Numbered from the stretch's first letter, positions 1-5,723 are shown. The stretch: 5,723 bases of DNA from Woeseiaceae bacterium (GCA_013138675.1 WTCH01000108.1:1-5723), one strand, 5' to 3'. The notes: generated from the letters alone by a model not told the origin. Translations and numbers: made by a program.

Positions 1-779
1 CGGATCTGGTGCATCTCGAGCCCGGTGTGACAGGTCGGGCATTCGGTTGCAATAACGTCGGCCCCGGCCAGCTTGGCTGCTTTGAGGATGTTGAGCACGA
101 GCTTTGTCGACATGTCACTGTCTGACAAAGTATGTGCACCGCCGCAGCAGGCCGTCTTCAGCGGGAACTCGACATTCTCTGCGCCTGCTGCTGCCAGCAG
201 GTCATCCATGAAGTGTGGTTTGGATGTCGATTCGGAACCGGGACCCGCATCTTTCTCGGGGAAGATGTGACGCGGGCGCGTGTACATGCAACCGTAGTAG
301 TTGGCGACTTTGATACCGCTCAGTGAGTTCTTGACGCGCTCGGCGAGCCCTTCTTCACCGATGGAGTCCTTGATCCAGTCGAGTGCGTGAATTGTTTCAA
401 CCTGGCCCGACTCGTAGGTCTTGTGGCCTGCTTTCTTCGACAGTTTGTCGACGACCTCAACCGACTCCGGATCGTTCTTCAGGTCGTATTCGGCTTTCTT
501 GAGGTTGTGGTAGCAGCCATTGCACGGCGCCATGACAACGTCCATGTCCATTTCGTTCGCAGCGACCGACATTACACGCGATGACAGGTAGGTCTGCAGC
601 TTGGGATCGACGTTCTTGACCTCCATCGCGCCGCAGCAATTCCAGTTCTTGACCTCAACCAGTTCGAGCCCCAGCTCTTTGCCGACCGCCTTGGTGGAGC
701 GGTTGTAGGCATGGCCTGTTCCTTCGAGCGCACAGCCCGGGTAATAAGCCACTTTCTTGTATTTGTCTTTCGTCGTCAT
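1..779 (-). CDS. hdrB2: sHdr complex subunit B2, CCG-domain protein (partial, C-terminus off the left edge)
   Basis: Heterodisulfide-reductase-B-like subunit of the cytoplasmic sulfur-oxidising sHdr complex. The frame opens with ATG at 779 (MTTKDKYKKVAYYPGCALEG) and runs open for 259 codons to the window edge, so only the last few tens of residues are missing if it has the usual length of about 290-300. Two complete CCG modules are visible. Module 1 is C16-X31-C48-C49-G50-X35-C86-X2-C89, an exact fit to the HdrB consensus. Module 2 is C164-X46-C211-C212-G213-X33-C247-X2-C250. In methanogen HdrB each such module binds a noncubane [4Fe-4S] cluster at the disulfide-reducing site; here the site is inferred to handle sulfane sulfur or a lipoate-bound intermediate. 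The start follows the hdrC2 stop by 8 bases, with AGGGA five bases before the ATG. Plain HdrB-like proteins (GlpC, lactate-utilisation LutA) are less likely given the neighbours. Confidence 0.95.
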   Translation of the reverse strand, partial: MTTKDKYKKVAYYPGCALEGTGHAYNRSTKAVGKELGLELVEVKNWNCCGAMEVKNVDPKLQTYLSSRVMSVAANEMDMDVVMAPCNGCYHNLKKAEYDLKNDPESVEVVDKLSKKAGHKTYESGQVETIHALDWIKDSIGEEGLAERVKNSLSGIKVANYYGCMYTRPRHIFPEKDAGPGSESTSKPHFMDDLLAAAGAENVEFPLKTACCGGAHTLSDSDMSTKLVLNILKAAKLAGADVIATECPTCHTGLEMHQI

Positions 780-784
780 CGCAA

Positions 785-789
785 TCCCT
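785..789 (-). promoter_or_regulatory. Ribosome binding site of hdrB2
   Basis: AGGGA lies five bases before the ATG at 779. Its first two bases are the last two bases of the hdrC2 TAG stop codon, so the site is built into the end of the preceding gene. This supports 779 as the true start and suggests coupled translation. Confidence 0.6.
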
Positions 790-1555
790 AAGCCGCCGCG
801 TCTTCCTGGGCAACCTCGACCAGTTGCGCAAGTGTTAATGCCTCTTCCTGCTTCTCGTGTTGTTCCTCTATGTATTCCTGCATTGCTGCAGACGCGCGCG
901 ACCAGTCACTGGTTTTTGGCGCGACCAGCGTCGCCAGCCCCATACGTGTCAGCATCCCGACGGGCAGGTGCTTGATAAGGCGTTTAACCATTTCGATCAT
1001 CCACGGCTGCGCCAGGCCTTGTTTCGTACGCTTGAAGAAGCGCCTGACCGTGCGGCTCTCTTCGATCTTTCCGGTCTTGATAATTTGCTCGGTAAATACT
1101 TCGTCAAAATGCATCGACGGTGATTTTGGCGTATGGCCTTTGCGCTCCAGCCAGTGTGCTGTTGCTTTCATGACGCCTTCGGGAAACACATCGCGCGGAC
1201 ACGCGTAGGTGCATTTGTTGCAGGACACGCATTGCCAAATGATGTCCTTGTCGCGCAGCAACTCCGACTCCATACCCACACGTATCAGGTAAATCCAGTA
1301 GCGCGGGTTGAAGTCAGCGTTGATCTCGTTGACCGTGCAGGAGTTCGTGCAGGAGCCACATTGCCAGCAGCGATGTATGTGTTCACCACCAGGCAAGGCC
1401 GCGATCTCTTCTTCGAGCGCTTCGTTGTAGTCACTTACCACACGCGTTTCAATGAACGTGCTCCAGTGGCCCGAGACGTCCACACCGTCAATCACCAGGT
1501 GCTCGTGAGTCTTGAGATTTTCCGGACGGATCAGCGATTTCTCATGAATAGGCAT
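788..1555 (-). CDS. hdrC2: sHdr complex subunit C2, iron-sulfur protein
   Basis: Soluble 255-residue HdrC-like electron-transfer subunit of the sHdr complex. An extension of about 60 residues, longer than the one in HdrC1, precedes two ferredoxin-type motifs: C63-X2-C66-X2-C69-X3-C73 (RCWQCGSCTNSC) and C109-X2-C112-X2-C115-X3-C119-P (QCVSCNKCTYACP). Each should bind a [4Fe-4S] cluster. By analogy with HdrC of the HdrABC complex, it would relay electrons between the flavin/Fe-S subunit HdrA and its partner HdrB2, encoded next. The C-terminal half is basic and helical-looking, with an acidic, Glu/Gln-rich tail near 230-255. No signal peptide or membrane segment is seen. The ATG abuts the TAG of the preceding hyp gene with no spacer and no clear Shine-Dalgarno, so translation probably depends on re-initiation. 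It is a diverged paralogue of the operon's first gene (4876-5616). Confidence 0.94.
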   Translation of the reverse strand: MPIHEKSLIRPENLKTHEHLVIDGVDVSGHWSTFIETRVVSDYNEALEEEIAALPGGEHIHRCWQCGSCTNSCTVNEINADFNPRYWIYLIRVGMESELLRDKDIIWQCVSCNKCTYACPRDVFPEGVMKATAHWLERKGHTPKSPSMHFDEVFTEQIIKTGKIEESRTVRRFFKRTKQGLAQPWMIEMVKRLIKHLPVGMLTRMGLATLVAPKTSDWSRASAAMQEYIEEQHEKQEEALTLAQLVEVAQEDAAA

Positions 1556-2413
1556 CTAGTTATTGACCCGATTAAGTAGTTTGGAATCATCGAGGATAAA
1601 TGCCTCGCCGTCGACAGACTTGAGCCGCGTTTTGCCGTTGCCCGAACGCACGCCGTCCAGGCCCAACAGTCGCCGCGTATGCTGCATGGGATCTTCCGGT
1701 GCAGAGAAGTCGGTACGCAGGTAGCTGCTACCCTGTTCGCATATATATTGCGCATAGATTTGTGCACAGAGAATGTCGACATACTGCAGTACGTCGCGAA
1801 AGAAGCCCTCATCGCTCAGAAACTGGCTCAGTTCCTCGCGCAACACCAGGTAGGTGCCATAACCATCGCCGACCGGAATCTTGATGTGGTCAACATCGTC
1901 TGCATGCCAGATCTCGCGGATCACTCCCGAATTGGACTTCGCATCCCAGACCCAGCGGTTCATGAGCGGTACACGTTCAGGATCCGCGTTGTGCAGCATC
2001 TCGGTCGCCAGGTCCCGGACCCAGCGGTGCTCCTTGTCACGCGGAAACCGCTCGCAAAAGCCTTCGATGCGCGCGTCGATCGCATCTTCACGGGCAAACA
2101 GATCATTAATGGCCTCGTACATCTGGCCGAATGCATCCTCATGCAACCAGAGGCCGGCCCTGCGCCGCACGGTTGACATGAACGTGCACAGTCCCTTGAA
2201 GGTTTCGAGATCAAGAGACTGTACCGCGCCGCCGGCAAGCGCCTCCTGGAACATTGAGCTCTTCAACTTGACCGCATCGACATAGCGCTCAATACCGCCA
2301 TGGTCTTCGCTGCCCGCGATCATGATCCTCAGTATCGCCCGCAAACCTTCACCGGAAAGATCGAGCACGGGGCGCTCGATATCAACAGCTTGCAATGCAG
2401 AACGTCCAAACAT
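1556..2413 (-). CDS. shdrH: Conserved sHdr-operon protein of unknown function (hyp / sHdrH)
   Basis: Protein of 285 residues in the position between hdrA and hdrC2 where type I sHdr operons encode a conserved 'hypothetical' protein, named sHdrH in some literature. I recognise it by position and length rather than by a known domain. There is no signal peptide, membrane segment or cofactor motif. The four cysteines (C76, C120, C216, C225) are scattered, so a cluster-binding role is unlikely from sequence alone. The protein looks mainly helical and acidic. A Trp/Gly-rich central part (about 150-190, MNRWVWDAKSN and then IREIWH and VGDGYGTYLVLREE) looks like the most constrained region. The C-terminal 50 residues are more polar and may be flexible. 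ATG at 2413 is preceded by AAGG at seven bases, overlapping the hdrA stop codon. Strict co-location suggests an accessory, assembly or structural role in the complex; no activity can be assigned. Confidence 0.85.
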   Translation of the reverse strand: MFGRSALQAVDIERPVLDLSGEGLRAILRIMIAGSEDHGGIERYVDAVKLKSSMFQEALAGGAVQSLDLETFKGLCTFMSTVRRRAGLWLHEDAFGQMYEAINDLFAREDAIDARIEGFCERFPRDKEHRWVRDLATEMLHNADPERVPLMNRWVWDAKSNSGVIREIWHADDVDHIKIPVGDGYGTYLVLREELSQFLSDEGFFRDVLQYVDILCAQIYAQYICEQGSSYLRTDFSAPEDPMQHTRRLLGLDGVRSGNGKTRLKSVDGEAFILDDSKLLNRVNN

Positions 2414-2420
2414 AAAAAAA

Positions 2421-2424
2421 CCTT
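2421..2424 (-). promoter_or_regulatory. Ribosome binding site of hyp (sHdrH)
   Basis: AAGG followed by seven T residues and then the ATG at 2413. The AA of the motif is part of the hdrA stop codon TAA (2423-2425), so termination of hdrA and initiation of hyp occur within one ribosome footprint. Confidence 0.6.
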
Positions 2425-3472
2425 ATGCAGACTTGTCGACGGGTTCTTGCATACCCGACAGTACGGCCATAGCGGCCGCATGCCCTTGCGCGATCGAGTC
2501 ATCTATCGTCTCTGGTCCGGTTGCTGCACCGGCAACAAAAACACCCGGTCGTGAGGTCGCAGCCATGGCGCCGTACTTATTTTCACTACCAACAAAGCCA
2601 TGCGTCTCCAGGTCGATACCGAAGGTCGAAGCGATTTCCGGATTGTCGACATTCGGATCCATGCCGATGGCATGCACAACCATGTCGAACGGTATCGTGA
2701 TCGGGCGTTTTACGAGCGTATCCTCGCCTTTGACGATGAGTTTCTCGCCATCAGACGTGACCTCGGCAATGCGCGCCTTGATGTACTTAACCTTGAACTC
2801 TTCCTGGCTGCGCCAGTAATACTTGGTCTCATACAAACCGTACGTCCGGATATCCATGTAATAGATGTACACATGGCAGTCCGGCAACTCTTCGCGAATT
2901 TCCATTGCCAGGTTCGATGACACAGTGCAACAAATCTTCGAGCACCATTCGCGACCAATCTGGCGGTCACGCGAACCAACACACAACAGCATAGCCACGC
3001 GTTTGGGCTCACGGCCATCGGACGGACAGCGTACACCGTTGCCCGACGAGATCATCTGCTCGACCTGGGTTGTCGTGACGACATCCTCGTAGGTCCCGAA
3101 GCCCCACTCTGGCTTGTTGACCGAATCGAAATGGGTAAATCCGCTGCACAGAATGGCCGCCTCGGCATCAATTTTCTCGCCGTTCGAAAGCTCGACGTTG
3201 AAATTGCCGGGCGTGCCATCGAATGATGTCACCGTGGTGCCGGTACGAACCTTCACATTGCTGTCACCGGTAACGCGATCAACCATGCCGCCGATCGCAT
3301 CTTTTGCCCACTCTCCGGTCGGCACCAGCTTGGCATAACCCGACAGAATAGGTGCACCGCCGAGCGCATCTTCCTTCTCAATCAAAATACTGGGACGGCC
3401 TACCGTTCCCAGGCTGTGTGCTGCGGCCAGACCGGCCGGTCCGCCACCTACGATCAGAATTGGTTTGGTCAT
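2423..3472 (-). CDS. hdrA: sHdr complex subunit A, FAD and iron-sulfur protein
   Basis: Flavoprotein subunit of the sHdr complex, 349 residues, cytoplasmic. The N-terminus has a Rossmann dinucleotide-binding loop, VGGGPAGLAA (residues 8-17), followed by an acidic ribose-binding region (IEKE, 31-34). A cluster motif follows: C164 in LLCVGSRD, then C177-X3-C181-C182 in WCSKICC, the HdrA signature that binds one [4Fe-4S]. The C-terminal GVFVAGAATG (310-319), with a following ETIDDSIAQGHAAA stretch, is the second FAD-contact motif. Methanogen HdrA is about twice as long, with an N-terminal domain and ferredoxin inserts; this short form lacks them, as is known for sHdrA, so electron bifurcation of the methanogen type is not implied. 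The ATG lies two bases after the hdrB1 stop with only a weak AGG nearby, suggesting translational coupling. QmoA is a relative, but the neighbours fit sHdr. Confidence 0.95.
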   Translation of the reverse strand: MTKPILIVGGGPAGLAAAHSLGTVGRPSILIEKEDALGGAPILSGYAKLVPTGEWAKDAIGGMVDRVTGDSNVKVRTGTTVTSFDGTPGNFNVELSNGEKIDAEAAILCSGFTHFDSVNKPEWGFGTYEDVVTTTQVEQMISSGNGVRCPSDGREPKRVAMLLCVGSRDRQIGREWCSKICCTVSSNLAMEIREELPDCHVYIYYMDIRTYGLYETKYYWRSQEEFKVKYIKARIAEVTSDGEKLIVKGEDTLVKRPITIPFDMVVHAIGMDPNVDNPEIASTFGIDLETHGFVGSENKYGAMAATSRPGVFVAGAATGPETIDDSIAQGHAAAMAVLSGMQEPVDKSA

Positions 3473-3474
3473 AC

Positions 3475-4818
3475 CTATTGCCCGATTTGTTTAAATCCCG
3501 GACCCGACGTGATCATCTTCCTCGGGTCGTACAAAGTCTCGCCTTTGCCTGCTTCTACATCTACCAGATAGGCCTCGAACTCGGCTTTTTTCGCTTCCCA
3601 GTCGATGCCCAGTTTTTCCATCAGTGTCTCAGTCGACGATGCGTGCCAATGCGACTGCACGATCTTGTACGGATGTGCACCGCATACCAGCGCGGCGAAC
3701 TGGCAATCCGCCAGAACCGGGAGATCCACAGGCTTGCCCGCCGCCGCGCCAATCCATTGATTCTTGTCCAGCGTCGTAATACAGCCGGTATCGTGACCGA
3801 CCATCATGTCGGCTCGCGCTTCCTCCTGGGCGACTCGCAGCTTGCGATCAATGGCAAACGAGCGAGTGAATTCCCGTTCGGAAATAATGTGTCGGAAGCC
3901 GAAGCCGCAGCAGTCGTACCAGGTCCGATAGTCTATGACTTGCGTACCAAGCGCCTCGAGGACGCTAGTCGTGACAGCGAGGCGGTTACCACCGAGAATT
4001 TTATCGTCGTAAATCGCATCTTCAGGCACCATTTTGTAGACGTGACACGCCGGATGCACCGTTGCACGAATATGACTGCAGTCAATAACCTGGCGATTCG
4101 CGATTTGGTCACGCATCACGTGCAGCCATTCAGAGTAATGAACAACTTCTTCCGGGATCAGCAGTTTGCCGTCAACGAGGCGCCCTAACTTGCCGAGAAT
4201 TTTCTTGACGCTCTCCCGGAGCTTGGCCGACCGCAGCAGGTAGCCACGCACCTCTTTGTAGTTGCCGAATGACGTGCCGCAATGAACCAGGGGGTAGTAG
4301 TAGCCTTCGGGCAAGCCCTGAGCTTTTGCGGCTACATAAGCTTGGTGGAAATTGCGCAGGAACACGGCCGCAAGGCTCTCGATGTTGCCGATACCCGAAC
4401 CATGGTAGTTCCAGGCCGTACACGAAGTCTGGTCTGTCTCATCGAGATACTCGATGTCCATCTCATTCATGAGCCACAGCAGTGACGCCGGGTAGCCAGG
4501 AATATTGCCGCATTGGCCACACGACTTGTGGTGCCAAAGCTGTGTCGTCGGGATGCGCTTGTCCCATCCGTACAGCGTCTTCACAGTGACAGGTTTGTGC
4601 TCATCCTGAATCCTGTGCACTACTATCTCGCCGTCTTTCTCGAGCTCCCACATGACATCGCGAACATCTTCAACACGCGCCTTGTTTGTCAGCATCGAAC
4701 GACGGTTGACGATCTGATCAACCCATACGGTCGCTACATGAGCATCTTCTTTGCTCAGGTTTGCATCGGTCCATTCAGAACCATGCCCAGTAAAACGGTC
4801 CCCACCATTATCTGTCAT
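3475..4818 (-). CDS. hdrB1: sHdr complex subunit B1, CCG-domain protein
   Basis: HdrB-like subunit of the sHdr complex, 447 residues from the chosen ATG at 4818. A frame-compatible GTG at 4842 would add eight residues, but it lies within the REP-derived spacer and lacks a good ribosome site; AGGAG sits seven bases before 4818. It is longer than HdrB2, with about 90 residues before the first CCG-like module. Module 1 is degenerate: C100/C103, S132-C133, then C180-G-T-S183. Module 2 is nearly complete: C258-X44-C303-C304-G305, then D343-T-G-C346, so Asp replaces the first Cys of the CXXC pair. Ungapped comparison of these motifs with HdrB2 supports these substitutions. Module 2 therefore probably still binds a cluster, while module 1 may bind a different cluster or none. 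C372 and C379 could be spare ligands. The gene precedes hdrA by two bases and is separated from hdrC1 by the only sizeable gap in the operon. Confidence 0.93.
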   Translation of the reverse strand: MTDNGGDRFTGHGSEWTDANLSKEDAHVATVWVDQIVNRRSMLTNKARVEDVRDVMWELEKDGEIVVHRIQDEHKPVTVKTLYGWDKRIPTTQLWHHKSCGQCGNIPGYPASLLWLMNEMDIEYLDETDQTSCTAWNYHGSGIGNIESLAAVFLRNFHQAYVAAKAQGLPEGYYYPLVHCGTSFGNYKEVRGYLLRSAKLRESVKKILGKLGRLVDGKLLIPEEVVHYSEWLHVMRDQIANRQVIDCSHIRATVHPACHVYKMVPEDAIYDDKILGGNRLAVTTSVLEALGTQVIDYRTWYDCCGFGFRHIISEREFTRSFAIDRKLRVAQEEARADMMVGHDTGCITTLDKNQWIGAAAGKPVDLPVLADCQFAALVCGAHPYKIVQSHWHASSTETLMEKLGIDWEAKKAEFEAYLVDVEAGKGETLYDPRKMITSGPGFKQIGQ

Positions 4819-4825
4819 GTCGCGT

Positions 4826-4830
4826 CTCCT
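4826..4830 (-). promoter_or_regulatory. Shine-Dalgarno of hdrB1, in a repeated CTGTAGGAG
   Basis: AGGAG with a seven-base spacer to the ATG at 4818 is the strongest ribosome site in the window and decides that start over the GTG at 4842. It forms part of CTGTAGGAG (4826-4834), an exact copy of the nine bases at the head of the adjacent REP-like element (4863-4871). The ribosome site may therefore be repeat-derived, or the repeat may have settled beside a similar sequence. Confidence 0.8.
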
Positions 4831-4834
4831 ACAG

Positions 4835-4871
4835 GGTGTCACCCCATTCGCGGCTAAAGCCGCTCCTACAG
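4835..4871 (-). repeat. REP-like palindromic element between hdrC1 and hdrB1
   Basis: On the minus strand the gap reads CTGTAGGAGCGGCTTTAGCC followed by GCGAATGGGGTGACACC. The core GCGGCTTTAGCCGC (4850-4863) is a perfect inverted repeat of six bases each side of TT, and GTAG (4866-4869) lies just before it. A GTAG-type tetranucleotide at the foot of a GC-rich imperfect hairpin is the hallmark of REP elements mobilised by RAYT (TnpA-REP) proteins, and this head sequence is familiar from dispersed REPs of gammaproteobacteria. A smaller hairpin, GGGT-GAC-ACCC, follows. There is no T-tract after either stem, so it is not an intrinsic terminator. Whether it is dispersed in this genome cannot be seen here. 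In mRNA it could pause decay or processing between hdrC1 and hdrB1. Confidence 0.75.
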
Positions 4872-4875
4872 TCTT

Positions 4876-5616
4876 CTATTCCTGCTCGTCGAGGAAGTCT
4901 TCATAGTCATCGCGTTTCTCATCCATGATGTCGCAGATCACGTCGAACAGGTTCTCGTCAATTGTTTCGAGGCTGTCGAGTACTCCGGTTTCTTCCCAGA
5001 TGGTGTATAACTCAACAGACGTCTTCAGATTCACTTCCCATGCCGTTTTTGTAGTATGCAATGTCGGCATCGGTATCGCTTTTCGTAGAAGTTCCAGCGG
5101 CGCATCAACTTTCGATACGTTCGGGCCCCAGTCCGCAAAGCCTTCCGGGTTAATCATGTCGGGCGATAACTGGTTACCGGTTGAAATGAGTTTCAGCATC
5201 ACACGGCTGAACGGTCGCAGCACACTTTTTGCCGACTCCATGCCGTGCTTAATCGCGGTCTCGCGCATTATCATGATGAGACCACCCGGCGAGTTATCGA
5301 ACGGGCAACGTGCAGCGCAGGTATAGCACTGCGCGCAGGACCATATCTTTTCCTGCATCGCATCGTAGATGCCTTCGAGATTTTCGGTCCAGAGCAGTTG
5401 CACGATCTCGCGCGGGCTAAAATCGTAGTAATGGGCGGCCGGACAAGTTGCGGTACAAATGCCGCAGTTCAGGCAACCATTCAGTTCGTGGTCGAAACGC
5501 AGGTCACCCTGGATATCCTGAAAAATTTCCTCGAGTTGTTCACGCCCAACGACCGGGTCATCGGAGACCGGGTCGCCTATGTGTTCCTGTATTCGAGAAG
5601 TGGACGAATGTGACAC
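4876..5616 (-). CDS. hdrC1: sHdr complex subunit C1, iron-sulfur protein
   Basis: Soluble 246-residue HdrC-like subunit of the sHdr complex and first hdr gene of the operon. It has two ferredoxin-type motifs: C48-X2-C51-X2-C54-X3-C58-P (GCLNCGICTATCP) and C94-X2-C97-X2-C100-X3-C104-P (SCAQCYTCAARCP), each for a [4Fe-4S] cluster. These are expected to relay electrons within the complex, with HdrB1 as likely partner. The motifs start about 15 residues earlier than in HdrC2, and the C-terminus is strongly acidic (KRDDYEDFLDEQE). No signal peptide or membrane segment is present. The start is GTG at 5616, nine bases after the dsrE-like stop; AGGG at 5624-5627 gives a seven-base spacer, and no earlier start is possible without overlapping that gene. 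The stop is followed at once by the REP-like element. GlpC-like proteins share the motifs but not this context. Confidence 0.94.
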   Translation of the reverse strand: MSHSSTSRIQEHIGDPVSDDPVVGREQLEEIFQDIQGDLRFDHELNGCLNCGICTATCPAAHYYDFSPREIVQLLWTENLEGIYDAMQEKIWSCAQCYTCAARCPFDNSPGGLIMIMRETAIKHGMESAKSVLRPFSRVMLKLISTGNQLSPDMINPEGFADWGPNVSKVDAPLELLRKAIPMPTLHTTKTAWEVNLKTSVELYTIWEETGVLDSLETIDENLFDVICDIMDEKRDDYEDFLDEQE

Positions 5617-5623
5617 TGAAATA

Positions 5624-5627
5624 CCCT
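5624..5627 (-). promoter_or_regulatory. Ribosome binding site of hdrC1 (supports a GTG start)
   Basis: AGGG with a seven-base spacer to the GTG at 5616. It overlaps the TAG stop (5626-5628) of the upstream dsrE-like gene. It supports the GTG, since there is no nearby in-frame ATG before the conserved cysteine motifs. Confidence 0.55.
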
Positions 5628-5723
5628 AGTAGGTAAGAACCTTGACGTCTTCTTCCATGATTTGTTCGATCAGGTGTGCACCGCCGACGATCCCCTCACA
5701 CTCGGGAATCAAATCGTCCTTGG
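5626..5723 (-). CDS. DsrE-family sulfur carrier protein (partial, C-terminal 31 residues)
   Basis: Only the last 31 codons and the TAG stop are in the window. The readable tail is KDDLIPECEGIVGGAHLIEQ followed by IMEEDVKVLTY. A short acidic stretch, a hydrophobic Gly-rich turn and a helix leading into a final VKVLTY strand resemble the C-termini of DsrE/DsrF-like alpha-beta proteins. A dsrE gene lies directly before hdrC in sHdr operons such as those of Acidithiobacillus, where it and TusA shuttle protein-bound sulfur. The active-site cysteine region would lie outside the window; C8 of this fragment is the only Cys seen. The nine-base gap to hdrC1 indicates a shared transcript. The assignment rests as much on position as on sequence, and the DsrE subtype cannot be decided. 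Confidence 0.7.
   Translation of the reverse strand, partial: KDDLIPECEGIVGGAHLIEQIMEEDVKVLTY

Noticed and set aside
1133..1579. Plus-strand frame of 148 codons opposite hdrC2
   Set aside because: It covers the complement of the HdrC2 ferredoxin motifs; there is no independent ribosome site or domain.
2414..2420. T7 run before hyp as a terminator or slippage site
   Set aside because: No GC-rich stem precedes it and it lies in a non-coding spacer, so it is neither a terminator nor a frameshift site; it simply spaces the ribosome site from the ATG.
3352..4188. Long plus-strand reading frame (278 codons) opposite hdrB1
   Set aside because: It lies antisense to a gene with clear CCG motifs, shows no recognisable domain, and is the kind of open frame expected from GC-biased codon use on the opposite strand. 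Other plus-strand frames in the window were rejected likewise.
4844..4872. Intrinsic terminator after hdrC1
   Set aside because: The stem is GC-rich but followed by GAATGGGG rather than a T-run, and the downstream genes belong to the same complex; a REP-like element explains it better.
1..5616. Methanogen-type HdrABC or sulfate-reducer QmoABC
   Set aside because: HdrA is short and lacks the methanogen inserts, there are two C-B pairs plus the hyp gene, and a dsrE-like gene lies upstream. No QmoC membrane domain is present.
5626..5723. Promoter of the operon at the right edge
   Set aside because: The sequence is an open coding tail running straight into hdrC1 with a nine-base gap; any promoter must lie further upstream, outside the window.

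Overview
The window is almost entirely protein coding on the minus strand. It holds one tightly packed operon, read from right to left, that I recognise as a sulfur-oxidising heterodisulfide-reductase-like (sHdr) operon of the type I order: dsrE-like, hdrC1, hdrB1, hdrA, hyp (sHdrH), hdrC2, hdrB2. The dsrE-like gene (right edge, C-terminal 31 codons only) and hdrB2 (left edge, N-terminal 259 codons only) are cut by the window; the five genes between them are complete. I read the partial hdrB2 from the sequence: its start is at 779 and the frame stays open to base 1.

Organism: a chemolithotrophic or facultatively sulfur-oxidising bacterium, most likely a gammaproteobacterium. The gene order matches that of Acidithiobacillus, Thioalkalivibrio and Hyphomicrobium type clusters. 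The moderate GC content and a REP-type palindrome of the GTAGGAGCGGCTTTAGCCGC class, common in Pseudomonas/Xanthomonas-like gammaproteobacterial genomes, favour Gammaproteobacteria. Genus cannot be given.

How the parts work together (family knowledge): a DsrE-type protein, with TusA and a rhodanese usually encoded just upstream, passes protein-bound sulfane sulfur into the cytoplasmic sHdr complex. HdrA carries FAD and an Fe-S cluster. HdrC1 and HdrC2 each carry two [4Fe-4S] clusters. HdrB1 and HdrB2 carry CCG modules of the kind that bind noncubane clusters in methanogen HdrB. The complex is thought to oxidise sulfane sulfur toward sulfite, with a lipoate-binding protein (LbpA, expected beyond the left edge) as partner. 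The hyp/sHdrH protein is conserved in these operons but has no assigned function.

Layout: gene junctions are 0 to 9 bases, or a direct stop/start abutment, except for a 57-base gap between hdrC1 and hdrB1. That gap contains the REP-like hairpin and two copies of CTGTAGGAG, one of which is the Shine-Dalgarno of hdrB1. No promoter, terminator, RNA gene, CRISPR array or transposase gene is visible. The operon itself is a described type; the less ordinary points are the REP/ribosome-site arrangement, the selective loss of cluster-ligand cysteines in HdrB1 compared with HdrB2, and the uncharacterised sHdrH.
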